This document shows positions 32,138 to 42,943 of a stretch of DNA of 64,000 nucleotides, piece by piece (the first letter of the stretch is position 1; each line of letters starts with the position of its first letter). Source of the stretch: Papio anubis. Lineage: Eukaryota > Chordata > Mammalia > Primates > Cercopithecidae. A model generated the notes under the pieces. It ran no database searches, was not told the origin of the DNA, and worked only from the letters and a program-made list of their open reading frames with translations. The stretch lies in NCBI RefSeq assembly GCF_008728515.1, contig NC_044980.1, forward strand, positions 31,078,290 through 31,142,289. The letters are read 5' to 3'. Position numbers and translations under genes: made by a program.

Positions 32138-32418
32138 TTTTTGTTCTTGAGACAGTCTTGCTCTGTCACCCAGGCTGGAGTGCGGTGACATGATCTCGGC
32201 TCATGATCTCCGCCTCCTACGTTAAGCGATTCTCCTGCCTCAGCCTCCTGAGTAGCTGGGATTACAGGCGTGTGCCACCACGCCCGGCTAATTTTTGTAT
32301 TTTTTAGTAGAGACTGGGTTTCGCCATGTTGGCCAGGTTAGTCTCGAACTCCTGACCTCAAGTGATCCATCTGCCTCAGCCTCCCAAAGTACAGGTATGA
32401 GCCACTGTGCTCGGCCCA
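32138..32418 (-). repeat. Full-length Alu
   Basis: CTTGAGCTTTCTT on both sides (32125-32137 and about 32421-32433). Confidence 0.94.
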
Positions 32419-32476
32419 TACTTGAGCTTTCTTGATTTGCAACAGTCAAACCAAAATAAAATGAACATAAATACAG

Positions 32477-32642
32477 TTTTTTTTTGGGGGGGGGAGATAA
32501 GAGTCTTGCTCTGTCACCCAGGCTGGAGTGCAGTGGTGCAAACACAGCTCATGGCAGCCTCAACCTCCTGGGTTCAAGTCATCAGCCCTCCTTGGCCTCC
32601 CAAAGTGTTGGGATTATAGGCGTGAGCCACCATGCCTGGCTA
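32477..32642 (-). repeat. Alu monomer or internally deleted Alu
   Basis: About 165 bases joining a right-arm start (GTCTTGCTCTGTCACCCAGG) to a left-arm end (GTGAGCCACCATGCCTGGCT). The middle of the dimer is missing. Confidence 0.85.
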
Positions 32643-33293
32643 AAAAAGCAGAATATTGAAATGACTCCAATATATTTTCTTTGAAATCAAGGGATCTACT
32701 CTAGGAAAAGGGGTACCAACTTATCTTTGGGAGTCACTTCGTATCAGGGCATGTGTGGTATTTGGAGTTGTGTTGAGCAGATTAAGGTGAGTGGTGTGTG
32801 TGTGTGTGTGTGTGTAAAACGTGCCCACCTGGGGCTGTTGACAACTTGTGGGCAAAGCAGGGAACCTAGCCATAGAAGGTAGTAGGGCAGTCTAGAGAGT
32901 GCTCCATCTCAGGGCCGGTCAACTTGAGGTTTTGGTAAAGCAAACACGGAGAATTTCCCTGGGGAAAAATCATGGGTACGGGAAGGACACAGGTCACTTG
33001 TCTAGCTCTTCTTTATCCCCCTCCATGGGAGTGTGGACATGTGTCCCCTAGAAAGCATCTTGCCAATAAGTAGTCCCAGGCAGACAGAGAGATTGCCACT
33101 AGGAAACACACATCCAACAAGAGGCCACCTGGCTGATGTTTAGACCCACTGTGTCTATGTTAACTGGCCAGTCATTGCTCCTTCGGGCTCCCCCAAGGCA
33201 GGCTTTTCTGCCCTTTTCAGTGTTATAAACATTGTATTTATTGTAGCCATTTAGTTGTTGAGAAACCATGGCTGCCCCCAAACTTGAAACATT
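32643..33293. other. Unique sequence with a (TG)n run
   Basis: TG repeat at 32794-32815. No gene recognised. Confidence 0.45.
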
Positions 33294-33329
33294 GGCATAT
33301 TAGGGTTCTACAGAGAAACAGAACTGAGA

Positions 33330-33392
33330 GGATATATATGCACACACATACATATATATATCTGCATACGTGTGTGTATGAGTGTGTGTGTA
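33330..33392. repeat. TA/CA/TG-rich microsatellite
   Basis: Mixed ATAT, CACA and TGTG units, continuing after the MER2 insertion at 33707-33765. Confidence 0.9.
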
Positions 33393-33706
33393 CAGTCTTG
33401 CACTGAATAATGACGTTTCAGTCGCTGACAGATTGCATATATGATGATGGGCCCATATGATTATAATGGAACATACACAAAAAAACCTGCTAATGGCATT
33501 TGATATTGGCGTTGCAGGACTAGTAGGGGAAATGATTGATAGTAATGGTGCTGAAACATTTGGTTTTCCATGTGAAAAAAAGCATAAATAATATATATAT
33601 TCCCATCTAGTTTTGTGTAAGTACACTGCATGATTTTTACACAATGACAATTACCTAACGACACATTTCTCAGAACATATCCCTATCATTAAGCAATTCA
33701 TGACTG
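33393..33706. mobile_element. MER2-type (Tigger-group) DNA transposon
   Basis: About 314 bases with terminal inverted repeats: CAGTCTTGCACTGAATAATG at left and AAGCAATTCATGACTG at right. TA dinucleotides flank both ends (33391-33392 and 33707-33708), as expected of the Tc1/mariner superfamily. Non-autonomous; no transposase. It landed in a TA-rich microsatellite. Confidence 0.85.
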
Positions 33707-33796
33707 TATGTATATATGTGTACATATATGTATGCATATATATATGTATGTATATAGAGAGCTCTTGAGAGCAATCGAGATTTAAGAAATTTGCTT

Positions 33797-34001
33797 ACAT
33801 ATCCTAGCACTTTGGGAGACTGAGGCAGGAGAATTGCTTGAGCCAGGAGTTTGAGACCTGCCTGGGCAACATAATGAGACCCCATCTCTACAAAAAAATT
33901 AAAAAATTATCTGGGCATGGTAGCATGTGCCTGTACTCCCAGCTACTCAGGAGGCTGTGGTAGGAGGATTACCCAGGAGGTGAAGGCTGCAGTGAGTCAT
34001 G
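33797..34001 (+). repeat. Alu fragment, truncated both ends (AluJ-like)
   Basis: Runs from CCTAGCACTTTGGGAGACTG to GGCTGCAGTGAGTCATG, with no tail. It abuts an inverted Alu. Confidence 0.88.
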
Positions 34002-34004
34002 AAT

Positions 34005-34246
34005 GCAATGGTGTGACCTTGGCTCACCACAACCTCCACCTACCAGGTTCAAGCGATTCTCCTGCCTCAGCCTCCTGAGTAGCTGGGATTACAGGCATGC
34101 ACTACCACGCCCAGCTAATTTTGTATTTTTAGTAGAGATGGGTTTCTCCGTGTTGGTCAGACTGGTTGAACTCCCAACCTCAGGTGATCCGCCCACCTCG
34201 GCTTCCCAGAATGCTGGGATTACAGGCGTGAACCACCCTGCCTGGG
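34005..34246 (-). repeat. Alu fragment, 3'-truncated, inverted to neighbour
   Basis: Starts within the right arm (TGCAATGGTGTGACCTTGGC) and ends ACCACCCTGCCTGGG. Its 3' end and tail are missing at the junction with the plus-strand fragment. Confidence 0.9.
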
Positions 34247-34719
34247 CGCAGTCTTAAGTCTTAATTGGGTGCAAGTCAGGCAGGCTGGATACTTAGGCGG
34301 GGTTTCTACATGCTAGTCTTGAGGGGGCAATTCCATCTCCTTCAAGAAACCTCAATCTTTTCTGTTAAGGTCTTCAACTAATTGGATGAAGCCCACTCAC
34401 ATTATGAACTCAGAGTTTACTGGTTTAAATATTAATCACTGCTTAAAAAAATACTTTCACAGCGACATCTAGATTGCTGCTTGACCAAACAACTGGGCAC
34501 TGTAGCCTAGCCACATTGGCACATAAAAATCAATCATCACAGGTGAGATCAGTAACCACTTATTAGTCTGCCCTGTTAAAGTTACATGTTTTGAAGCAAC
34601 AATGGGATTATAAATAATCAAGAAAATACTGAATTGATAAGGAAGTTGATGAAGAAACACTAGATTTAACATTTGCATTTTTAGAATTCTTTTCGGAACT
34701 TAAAAGATAGAGAAAATGC

Positions 34720-35023
34720 GGCTGGGTGCTGTGGCTCACACCTGTAATCCCAGCACTTTGGGAGGCTGAGGCAGGTGGATCACCTGAGGTTGGGAGTTAA
34801 AGACCAGCCTGGCCAACATAGTGAAACTCCATCTCTACTAAAAATGCAAAAATTAGCCGGGTGTAGTGGCACATGCTTGTAGTCCCAGCTACTTGGAAGG
34901 CTGAGGCAGCAGAACTGCTTGAACCCAGGAGGCAGAGGTTGCAGTGAGCCGAGATCATGCCACTACACTCCATCGAGCCTGGGCAGCAGAGTAAGACTCT
35001 ATCTTAAAAGAAAAAAAAAAAAA
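34720..35023 (+). repeat. AluS-like element
   Basis: Starts GGCTGGGTGCTGTGGCTCAC, A-rich tail to about 35023. Confidence 0.94.
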
Positions 35024-35535
35024 GCAAAACATAATGTAGCAAACATCTATATATCTGCCACTCAGATTTAATGGTCATTCATGTTTTGCTATATTTGCTT
35101 TTAGTCTTTGTTTAAACAACAAAAAAATTTATAATGAAAGTCCCCTTTGATCCTGAGAAACCCCAACTCCATTCCATTCCAGTTTAGTGCATATCCTTCC
35201 AGTGTAGGTTTTGATGTTTAAATACTAGGTACTGTTTATAGATAAGCATATGCATTTTTATGTGTATTTTAGTTGACATAAATAGTATTAATATATTATA
35301 TCTTGCTGTTTATACTCCTCGTTTTTTCCCTTTGAGATCTGGCCATGTCCATGGAGTCATTGATTTTAACTGCCTTTTCTGTTTTGTTTTAAGAAAATTC
35401 TCTGTATCCTCTATATCTTTCTTCCAGTAATTTTTCATATTTAAGGCTTTTTTGGCTTTCATGTGGAAAATATATAATTAGATCTACCCTCTGAAGGGAA
35501 AAACAAATTTAAGATGAATTAAAAATATATTTCAA
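35024..35535. other. AT-rich sequence, possibly old LINE
   Basis: No gene. ATGTTTTGCTATATTTGCTT suggests an old interspersed repeat that I cannot classify. Confidence 0.4.
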
Positions 35536-35826
35536 GGCCGGGCATGGTGGCTCATGCCTGTAATCCCAGCACTTTGGGAGGCCAAGGCAGACTGATCACT
35601 TGAGGCCAGGATTTCGAGACCAGCCTGGCCAACATGGTGAAACCCTGTCTCTACTAAAAATACAAAAAAATTAGCTGCGCGTAGTTGCTTATGCCTATAA
35701 TCCTGGCTACTCAGAAGGCTGAGATGGGAGAATCATTTGAACCTGAGAGGCGGAGGTTGCAGTGAGCTGAGATCAGGCCACTGCACTCCAGCCTAGGTGA
35801 CAGAGTGAGACCCTGTTCAAAAAATA
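35536..35826 (+). repeat. Alu with dinucleotide tail
   Basis: Starts GGCCGGGCATGGTGGCTC. The tail passes from A6 into (TA)n and (CA)n. Confidence 0.94.
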
Positions 35827-35980
35827 TATATATATACACACACACACACACAAACATATTTTAAATATATGTTTATGTATACATTTAATATATATTTAAA
35901 ATATATTTATAAATATGTAAATTTAACATATATTTAAATATATAATCCATTTGGGATTATATATACACACACGCACACAC
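35826..35980. repeat. (TA)n(CA)n and ATTTAAATAT-rich tract
   Basis: TA and CA blocks, then about 100 bases of ATATATTTAAA-like sequence and a second CA-rich block. Confidence 0.9.
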
Positions 35981-36895
35981 CCCAAATGGATTAAAAATCC
36001 AGTGCAGTGATTAACATGGTCTTGCCTCACATACTTAGTCCCTAAAAATATATAGGTTAGTGTTATGGTTATTCCCTTCTGATAATCTGTCTATTCCTGC
36101 ATCAATGTTATGTTAATTACTATAGTTATCTGATGTGTTTTAATATTTGATAGAATGAGTCCATCCTTTTCATACTCCTTTTTCACAATTGTCTTATTCT
36201 CAGTTCCTCCCATGTAAACATTAAAATATTTTTCAAGTTTCCTAAAAATTCTTGTTGAGAAACTTACTGGAATTTCACTGAAGTTACTAATTGGGAAATA
36301 TTGACATCCTTAAAACATTGTCTTCTCCTCTCCATAAATAAGGTTTATCACCTCATTAATCCAAATCTTCTTTTGTATCCTTTAATAAAGTTTTATGATT
36401 TCTTACTAAAGTTTCTCTTAAGACTTGTGCCTATGTACTTTCTAGTTTTGGTTACTATACCAGCCAGTGTTTTTCTTAGTATTGCATTCTCTATTTGGTT
36501 ATTGCTAGTGTAAAGGAATGCTATTGATCTTTGAATTTGAATTTGAATTTTTTTTTTTTTTTTTTCTGGCAACAGTCTCACTCTGTTGCCCAGGTTGGAG
36601 TGCAGTGGCGTGATTTCAACTCATTGCAACCTCTGCCTCCTGGGTTCAAGTGACTCTCCTGCCTCAGCCTCTCAAGTACCTGGTATTACAGGCGTGTGCC
36701 ATCATGCCTGGCTAATTTTTGTGTCTTTGTTGGTCAGGCTGGTCTCAAACTCCTGACCTCAAGTGATCCACCTGCCTCGGCCTCCCAAAGTGCTGGGATT
36801 ACAGGCGTGAGCCACCGTACCTGGCCTGAATTTGGATTTTTGTTTCCAGCAATCTTGCAGCATCCTCCTATTCTAATTGTTTGGAGGTTGGTCTT
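35940..36895 (-). repeat. Old L1 relic interrupted by Alu
   Basis: Antisense L1 ORF2-type sequence: GGGAAATATTGACATCCTTA, TTAATAAAGTTTTATGATTT and TTGCTAGTGTAAAGGAATGC. It resumes after the Alu as GCAATCTTGCAGCATCC. Highly decayed, no usable reading frame. Confidence 0.7.
36549..36826 (-). repeat. Alu inserted in L1 relic
   Basis: TTTGAATTTGAATTT before and TGAATTTGGATTTTT after. Lacks the TAGTAGAGACGGGG segment of the linker. Confidence 0.93.
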
Positions 36896-37164
36896 AATAA
36901 TTAAATGTAATCCACCATCTGCAGGTCTTCAATACTATTTTGAATTATAAACTCTGTAACTACACTGTCATCCACAATTACCCAAATTTCCCTGAGCATA
37001 ATGTAACACAGGGCATTGACTCTGGAGTCGAGCTATGTGCCAAGGGACATAAAGATGAAAGCAATAGAGCCCCAGTTCTGGGTGGTGACCAGGTATGGCC
37101 TCAAATTCACTTCTTAAAACGTTGCAGTGTCTGTGCAGCTTGTCAGACCACTGGGTTCTGAGAC
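36896..37164. other. Unique sequence
   Basis: No recognised gene or repeat. Confidence 0.4.
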
Positions 37165-37345
37165 TGCCCAGGTTCCAGCATTTTCACATTTGCATGGCTT
37201 TGGAAACTATCTGTGCCTCAGATTTCTCTATAAAATGGGGATATTAGTAATATCTACTCATGGGAAGTTGTGAGGATTCAATGAGTTATTCTATGTGTCC
37301 GGCCTAGTTTAAACTTCTGGTGAATGATGATTGTTACTCTAGGAT
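37165..37345 (+). repeat. MIR SINE relic
   Basis: CTGTGCCTCAGATTTCTCTA, TAAAATGGGGATATTAGTAA and GTTGTGAGGATTCAATGAG follow the MIR core. Confidence 0.82.
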
Positions 37346-37455
37346 AGCATCACTGCATTTTAAAATTTCAGCTGTGTTAAAACTTCTCTTATGAGTAGCA
37401 TAGGATTATTAACAGTTTACAGTTTAGATTCATTAGTGCTTTATCAGAAAGTTGA

Positions 37456-37764
37456 TTTTTTTTTTTTTTTTTTGAGATGGGTTCTCACTCTGTCACCCAG
37501 GCTGGAGTGCAGCGATGCAATCTCGGCTTACTGCAACCTTGGTCTACCGGGCTCAAGCAATTCTCCCACTTCAGCCTCCCAAGCAGCTGGGACCACAGGC
37601 ACATACCACCATGCCGAGCTCATATTTTATTTTTTTGGATTTTTGGTAGAGATGGGAACTCGCTACGTTGCCCAGGCTGGACTTGAACTCCTGAGCTTAA
37701 GTTATCTGCCTCCCTCGGCCTCTCAAAGTTCTAGGATTACAGGCATGAGCCACCATGCCCGGTC
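37456..37764 (-). repeat. Full-length Alu
   Basis: CAGAAAGTTGATTTTT before and CAGAAGGTCAATCTTT after form a diverged target-site duplication. Confidence 0.94.
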
Positions 37765-37923
37765 CAGAAGGTCAATCTTTTCTCTTTCATAATTTGCTTT
37801 AAAATGCTGTGCTTTGTTCATTGTCCTCATGTCACTTCTGGTAAGGTCGCGCCTGGTATCCCTAATGCAGGTCAAAAGGAAAATTGCTTCACAGAAATTT
37901 GCTTGGGAAACTTTGCTGAAAGG

Positions 37924-38249
37924 TTTATTTATGTATTTATGTATTTACGTATTTATTTATTTATTTATTTTGAGATGGAATTTTGCTCTTGTTGCCCAGG
38001 CTGGAATGCAGTGGCACAATCTTGGCTCACTGCAACCTCTGCCTCCCGGGTTCAAGTGATTCTGCCTCACCCTCCCAAGTAGCTGGGATTACAGGTGCAC
38101 ACCATCGCACCCAGCTAATTTTGTATGTTTAGTAGAGATGGGGTTTCACCATATTGGCCAGGCTAGTCTCGAACTCCTGACTTGAGGTGATCCAGCCACT
38201 TCGGCCTCCCAAAGTGCTGGGATACAGGCGTGAGCCACCACGCCTGGAC
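37924..38249 (-). repeat. Alu with (TTTA)n tail
   Basis: Tail of about eleven TTTA/TATG-type units (37924-37970). Ends GAGCCACCACGCCTGGA. Confidence 0.94.
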
Positions 38250-40132
38250 TATTTTTGTTTATGAAGATATCTTACAACTCTGTATTAATTAGCTCTAGTA
38301 CTAGTATTTTAATGGATAAATCAGAGTGCAGAGATCTGAAGTGGTTTGCATTTGATTTTTTGAGACAAGGAGAAAAATACCATGACTCTAATTGATAAGC
38401 TCAACAAGCACCCTAGCACCTCACATGCTCAGACTGCTTGTGGTTGGTGGTAACTGAAATGTGTGACAGACGGCAGAGCAAGCCTGGGAGCACTGTCCTG
38501 GGCCACTTCATCCACTGGAGATGCCCTCTGCTCCGTGCCTTCCCCAGGAGCTTTTTTCTTGGTCCCAAACAACTGGATCCATCCCTTCCCAGTACTCCCA
38601 TCAACCAGCCTATTTTACTAGAATGTGTCTTTAAAAGCACTATTCTCTTTTTCTGAACTTCAGAAGAACATAGACAGTCCCAAGACCATGAATGGCATAG
38701 CTTGCTGTGAAGTGTCTGGGCCTGTCGCTTAGAGGGACCACGAATGAAGGATACTTGAAGAAGAGCATGGACATGGACATGCTCACATTCTCTTTTCTTG
38801 GTGGTCACATGACCTCGGCTCATTTTCCAATTTGTTAGAAAATGGCTAACCCAGTGTTTAAACATCGGTTATTATCTACCCTTCCTCCATTAACTGACTG
38901 GCTGTATAGACACGGCACTGTCCGACAATGTAGGTGGATCAGCAGTCGGACCAGGACATTGATACGGTCATTCACTGGGGGCGGCCACCCATTTGTATTC
39001 TAATTCCTGTCAGTGGCGGAATGCTTAAATGGATGTTAAGAATGGACATTTCTCTCAGTATAACCCCAGCAAGTTGTCACACACTCTGTTTTTTTTAGAG
39101 AATAAAGGCTAAGATTGAGAATAACTGTAAGTTACTCTGATAGCTGTTTCCTGAGTCTCCTCTTAGCAGGATTTGCAGAGCATCTAGCATTCTTATGAAT
39201 GGTCAGATCGGTTTCAGCAAGAGGTAAACTCAGTTTGTCCACTGGTAGGTGTTTCATGCTTACATTTCAATTGCCTTGTCCTTCCTTTTTCTTTCCTGTG
39301 CAGCAGCCTTCAGAGCTGTATAAGGATTGGAGAATTTTTTCCCTTCCAAGGCAGATTTTACGATGTTTTCTTCTTAGAAGAAAATTTTTTCCCTTTCAAG
39401 GCAGATTTTAAAATGTTTTCTTCTCATTATCTTCAGGATCTTTGTTAGATAAAGGAAAAAATGTTTTCTTTCTGTAATTGGAAAAAAAAGTGCCTTCACT
39501 GACCAAACTAATCTGTGATTTAATCACTTAGATCTGATTTTGGCTCTGCTAAACTACTTACAGTGTTCTCAGCAATACTTGCCTTTAAAAGACCAGAGCA
39601 ATGATGGACATGTTGGTTTATGCTGTATATGGAAATCCATTAAGATTTTTCAAATTTGGCTAATTTGAAGACACAGATGATTAAATTATTATTCAAATCT
39701 TTGAGAACATAGCAAGATTCCATGCCACGTGGACTGCCCCTGTCTCAGCATTCTGCTGTGTATACGGCATTCCATCACTGCTTCAATAGCCCTCTCTATG
39801 AATGGAGAAAAGTAGGATGTTCAAAATTCTATGAACAGAATGTTTTCTCTCTCTTGCTTGTCCAGAGTTGGCTTTAGCTTTTGTCCTCATTTGCAGAGAT
39901 CAAAATCTGATCTGCAGGAACCCTATTTTGATTGGCTATTGGGCATTCATAGCTCTGTAACTAAATACCAATGTATGAAATAGTTATTGTTCCCTGGAGT
40001 GGTGGGCCTGGGCCGGAACACATTCTTTTTGATTTCGAGGGGGCCAAATGGAAGCTGTAAATATCCTGGCAGCCAAGTCGGGTAAACATGAGCTCTTATA
40101 ACCTCACACACAAGAGTAGAAACGTAGCTTGC
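38250..40132. other. 1.9 kb Alu-free interval
   Basis: No recognised exon. The 150-aa minus frame (38413-38865) has no known domain. CpGs are retained around 38920-39020 (GGGGGCGGCCACCC). A small tandem duplication lies at 39331-39425. This interval is a reasonable place to look for conserved noncoding sequence. Confidence 0.45.
39331..39425. repeat. Two-copy 50-bp tandem duplication
   Basis: AATTTTTTCCCTTCCAAGGC and AATTTTTTCCCTTTCAAGGC recur with period 50; five differing bases over 45. Confidence 0.9.
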
Positions 40133-40429
40133 TTTTTTTTTTTTTGAGACAAAGTCTCGCTCTCGTCACCCAGGCTGGAGTGCAATGGCACGATCTTGGT
40201 GCACTGCAACCTCCACCTCCCAGGTTCAAGCGATTCCCCAGCCTCAGCCTCCCAAGTAGCTGGGATTACAGGCACCTGCCACCATGCGTGGCTAATTTTA
40301 GTATTTTTAGTAGAGACGGGGTTTTAAAACCACATTGGCCAGGCTGGTCTCGAACTCCTGACCTCATGATCCACCCACCTAGGCCTCCCAAAGTGCTGGG
40401 ATTACGGGCATGCGCCACCATGCCCAGCT
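40133..40429 (-). repeat. Full-length Alu
   Basis: T13 tail, ends CGCCACCATGCCCAGCT. Small insertion TTAAAACC in the linker. Confidence 0.94.
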
Positions 40430-40648
40430 GAAAGGAAGCTTTCTGTCTATAGTTTAGAACTGGGATCTCTGATCAGCAGGTGGCATTTAACTGAAAGCTC
40501 TTCATAAATCTTTTTCTCTGTGGTCTAGGAGTTCTAAGACCTACATGTAATAGTTGCCATTATGATTGGATTTGACTTGCTTTGTAAATTAGAGTTAGTC
40601 TCCCAGGAATGTATTTTTAATAACACTGACTTGTCTCATCCCATTTCT

Positions 40649-40655
40649 ATATGTA

Positions 40656-40692
<37 letters not shown>
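40649..40692. repeat. (TG)n(TA)n microsatellite
   Basis: About 14 TG then 7 TA units, serving as the tail of the next Alu. Confidence 0.96.
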
Positions 40693-40988
40693 TTTTCTTT
40701 TTTTGTGAGATGGAGTTTCGCTCTTGTTGCCTAGGCTGGAGTGCAATGGTGCGATCTCAGCTCTCTGCAACCTCTGCCTCTTGGATTCAAGCTATTCTCC
40801 TGCCTCAGCCTCCCAAGTAGCTGGCACTACAGACCCATGCTACCACGCCTGGCTAATTTTATTGTATTTAGTAGAGACGGGGTTTCACCATGTTGGCCAG
40901 GCTGGTCTCAAACTCCTGACCTTAGGTGATCCACCTACCTCGGCCACCCAGAGTGCTGGAATTACAGGCGCGAGCCACCATGCCCAGG
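40693..40988 (-). repeat. Full-length Alu
   Basis: Between two microsatellites. Ends CGAGCCACCATGCCCAGG. Confidence 0.94.
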
Positions 40989-41090
40989 CATGTATGTATG
41001 TATGTGTCTGTGTGTATGTATATATCTATCTATATCTATAGAGAGATATATATATATATCTATATCTATAGAGAGATATATATATATATA
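40989..41090. repeat. ATGT / TATC / TA microsatellite with 30-bp tandem repeat
   Basis: ATGT units, then two copies of a 30-base unit (41030-41059 and 41060-41089) containing CTATAGAGAGATATATA. Confidence 0.94.
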
Positions 41091-41371
41091 TTTTTTTTTT
41101 TTTTTGAGATGGCGTCTCACTCTGTCACCCAGGCTGGAGTGAAGTGGCGCAATCTCAGCTCACTGCAACCTCCGCCTCCAAGGTTTAAGTTATTCTCCTG
41201 CCTCAGCCTCCCGAGTAGCTGGGACTTCAGGCATGAGCCACCATGCCTAGCTAATTCCTTTGGTACTTTTTAGTAGAGACGGGGTTTCTCCATGTTGACC
41301 AGGCTGGTCTTGAACTCCTGACCTCAAGTGATGTACCCACCTTGGCCTCCCAGAGTGCTGGGATTACAGGT
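41091..41371 (-). repeat. Alu missing its 5' terminus
   Basis: Minus-strand Alu that stops after GTGCTGGGATTACAGG. The expected GCGTGAGCCACC end is replaced by plus-strand Alu sequence. Confidence 0.93.
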
Positions 41372-41413
41372 GGGTGACAGAGCCAGACTCCATCCCCCTC
41401 CCCCCCAAAAAAA
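41372..41413 (+). repeat. Terminal fragment of an opposite-strand Alu
   Basis: GGGTGACAGAGCCAGACTCC followed by C-rich and A-rich bases matches the last 25 bases plus tail of a plus-strand Alu. Confidence 0.85.
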
Positions 41414-41575
41414 GTCCAGGGGGCATAAGAAAGAAGGACAGATAAGAATTCTCTGCTCTCAGGGAGCTTATATTGTGATGGGGAGAGACAGGAAGTTAAT
41501 GCATTAATAACTAGTGACGATAAATATTCATTAAAATGAGTTTTGAGTGAAATTATGAGTTTATCAGCATGCTAC

Positions 41576-41580
<5 letters not shown>

Positions 41581-41610
<30 letters not shown>

Positions 41611-41892
41611 GAGACAGAATCTTGCTCTGTTGCCCAGGCTGGAGTGCAGTGGCACAATCTCAGCTCACTTTAGACTCTGCCTCCTGGGTTCAAGCGATTC
41701 TCCTGCCTCAGTCTCCTGAGTAGCTGGGATTACAGGCGTGCACCACCAGGCCGGTTTAATTTTTGTATTTTTAGTAGAGATGGGGTTTCACCATGTTGGC
41801 CAGGCTGTTCTCGAACTCCTGACCTCAGGTGATCTGCCTGCCTCGGCCTCCCAGGGTGCTGGGACTACAGGCATGAGCTACCACGTCTGGCC
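41581..41892 (-). repeat. Alu with long perfect target duplication
   Basis: AGCATGCTACTTTTTCTT on both sides (from 41566 and 41893-41910). Tail is (CTTTT)n. Confidence 0.96.
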
Positions 41893-41992
41893 AGCATGCT
41901 ACTTTTTCTTTGAAAGAAAAGTACATGAATCAGATGCTAAGTTGCTGAATTAAGTTTTCAGATCAAATTGGAATAAATCTACCCTCTATAAA

Positions 41993-42254
41993 TTTTTATT
42001 TTTTTATTTTTATTTATTTATTTTGAGACAGATTCTCACTCTGTCGCCCAGGCTGGAGTGCAGTGGCGCAATCTCGGCTTATTGCAACTTCTGCCTCTCA
42101 TTCCTCAGCCTCCTGACTAGCTGGGATTATAGGCGCCTGCCACCACGTGGGGCTAATTTTTGTATTTGTAGTAGAGGCGAGGTTTCATTCAACCGATCTG
42201 CCTGCCTCACCTCCCAAAGTTCTGAGATTACAGGCGTGAGCCGCAGTACCTGGC
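41993..42254 (-). repeat. Alu with internal deletions
   Basis: Lacks about 45 bases around the left-arm centre (GCGAGGTTTCATTCAACCG). Ends GAGCCGCAGTACCTGGCC. Confidence 0.92.
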
Positions 42255-42284
42255 CCTATTCTCTATAATTCAAATCCTGTGTTA

Positions 42285-42573
42285 AGGCTGGGCACGGTGG
42301 CTCATGCCTGTTATCACAGCACTTTGGGAGGCCAAGGAGGGCGGATCACCTGAGGTTAGGAGCTTGAGTCCAGCCTGGCCAACATGGTGAAACCCCATCT
42401 CTACAAAAAATACAAAAATTAGCTGGGTGTGGTAGCAGGTGCCTGTAATCCCAACTGCTCAGGAGACTGAGGCCGGAGAATCGCTTGAACCCAGGAGGCT
42501 GAGGTAGCAGTGAGCTGAGATTGCTCCATTGCACTCCAGCCTGGGTGACAGAGCAGCACTCCGTTTCAAAAAT
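42285..42573 (+). repeat. Full-length Alu, inverted to previous
   Basis: Starts GGCTGGGCACGGTGGCTC; the tail becomes a CATA repeat. Flanks AATCCTGTGTT and CATCCTGGGTT may be the target-site duplication. Confidence 0.94.
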
Positions 42574-42577
42574 AACT

Positions 42578-42617
42578 GCATGCATACATACATGCATACA
42601 TACATACATACATACAT
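42578..42617. repeat. (CATA)n microsatellite
   Basis: About nine CATA/CATG units at the Alu tail. Confidence 0.95.
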
Positions 42618-42943
42618 CCTGGGTTGGGTTCTCAGACACAGAACAGAGACCTTAGGTCTGGCCAATCTTGTTTCTGTTAGGCTTTAGGCTTATCCCTCTC
42701 GTAGCTTTTATCTTAGATTTCTTCATTTGTTACATGAGGGAGTTGGACTGAATCTGTGATTTCAAATTCTGCTCTTAGAGGCTCTGAGAAACACTGTGGA
42801 ATCAAGATAGAAGAATTGGTGAGACCCTAGGATGCCCATTCAGCCTCAGCCAGGGCAGGTCTGCTGTTGTCTGCTGTTTGGGATTCCACTGCACTCCAGA
42901 AAGGATTCTACTGTTGACAACAATTTGGATGCCACTGTATTGT

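Larger units (their letters stand above)
33294..34545 (+). repeat. Dispersed repeat broken by later insertions
   Basis: Pieces 33294-33392, 33707-33796 and 34247-34545 read as one old repeat. It begins ATTAGGGTTCTACAGAGAAA, passes through a TA-rich stretch with GAGATTTAAGAAATTTGC, and ends CACATTGGCACATAAAAATC AATCATCACAG. Interrupted by a MER2-type transposon and two Alu fragments. Family name not assigned. Confidence 0.65.

Noticed and set aside
33393..33706. Possible structured RNA from terminal inverted repeats
   Set aside because: The inverted ends and TA duplications are explained by a DNA transposon.
37924..37970. Regular TTTA repeats resembling a tandem array
   Set aside because: It is an Alu tail microsatellite; no spacers as in a CRISPR array, which would not be expected in this genome.
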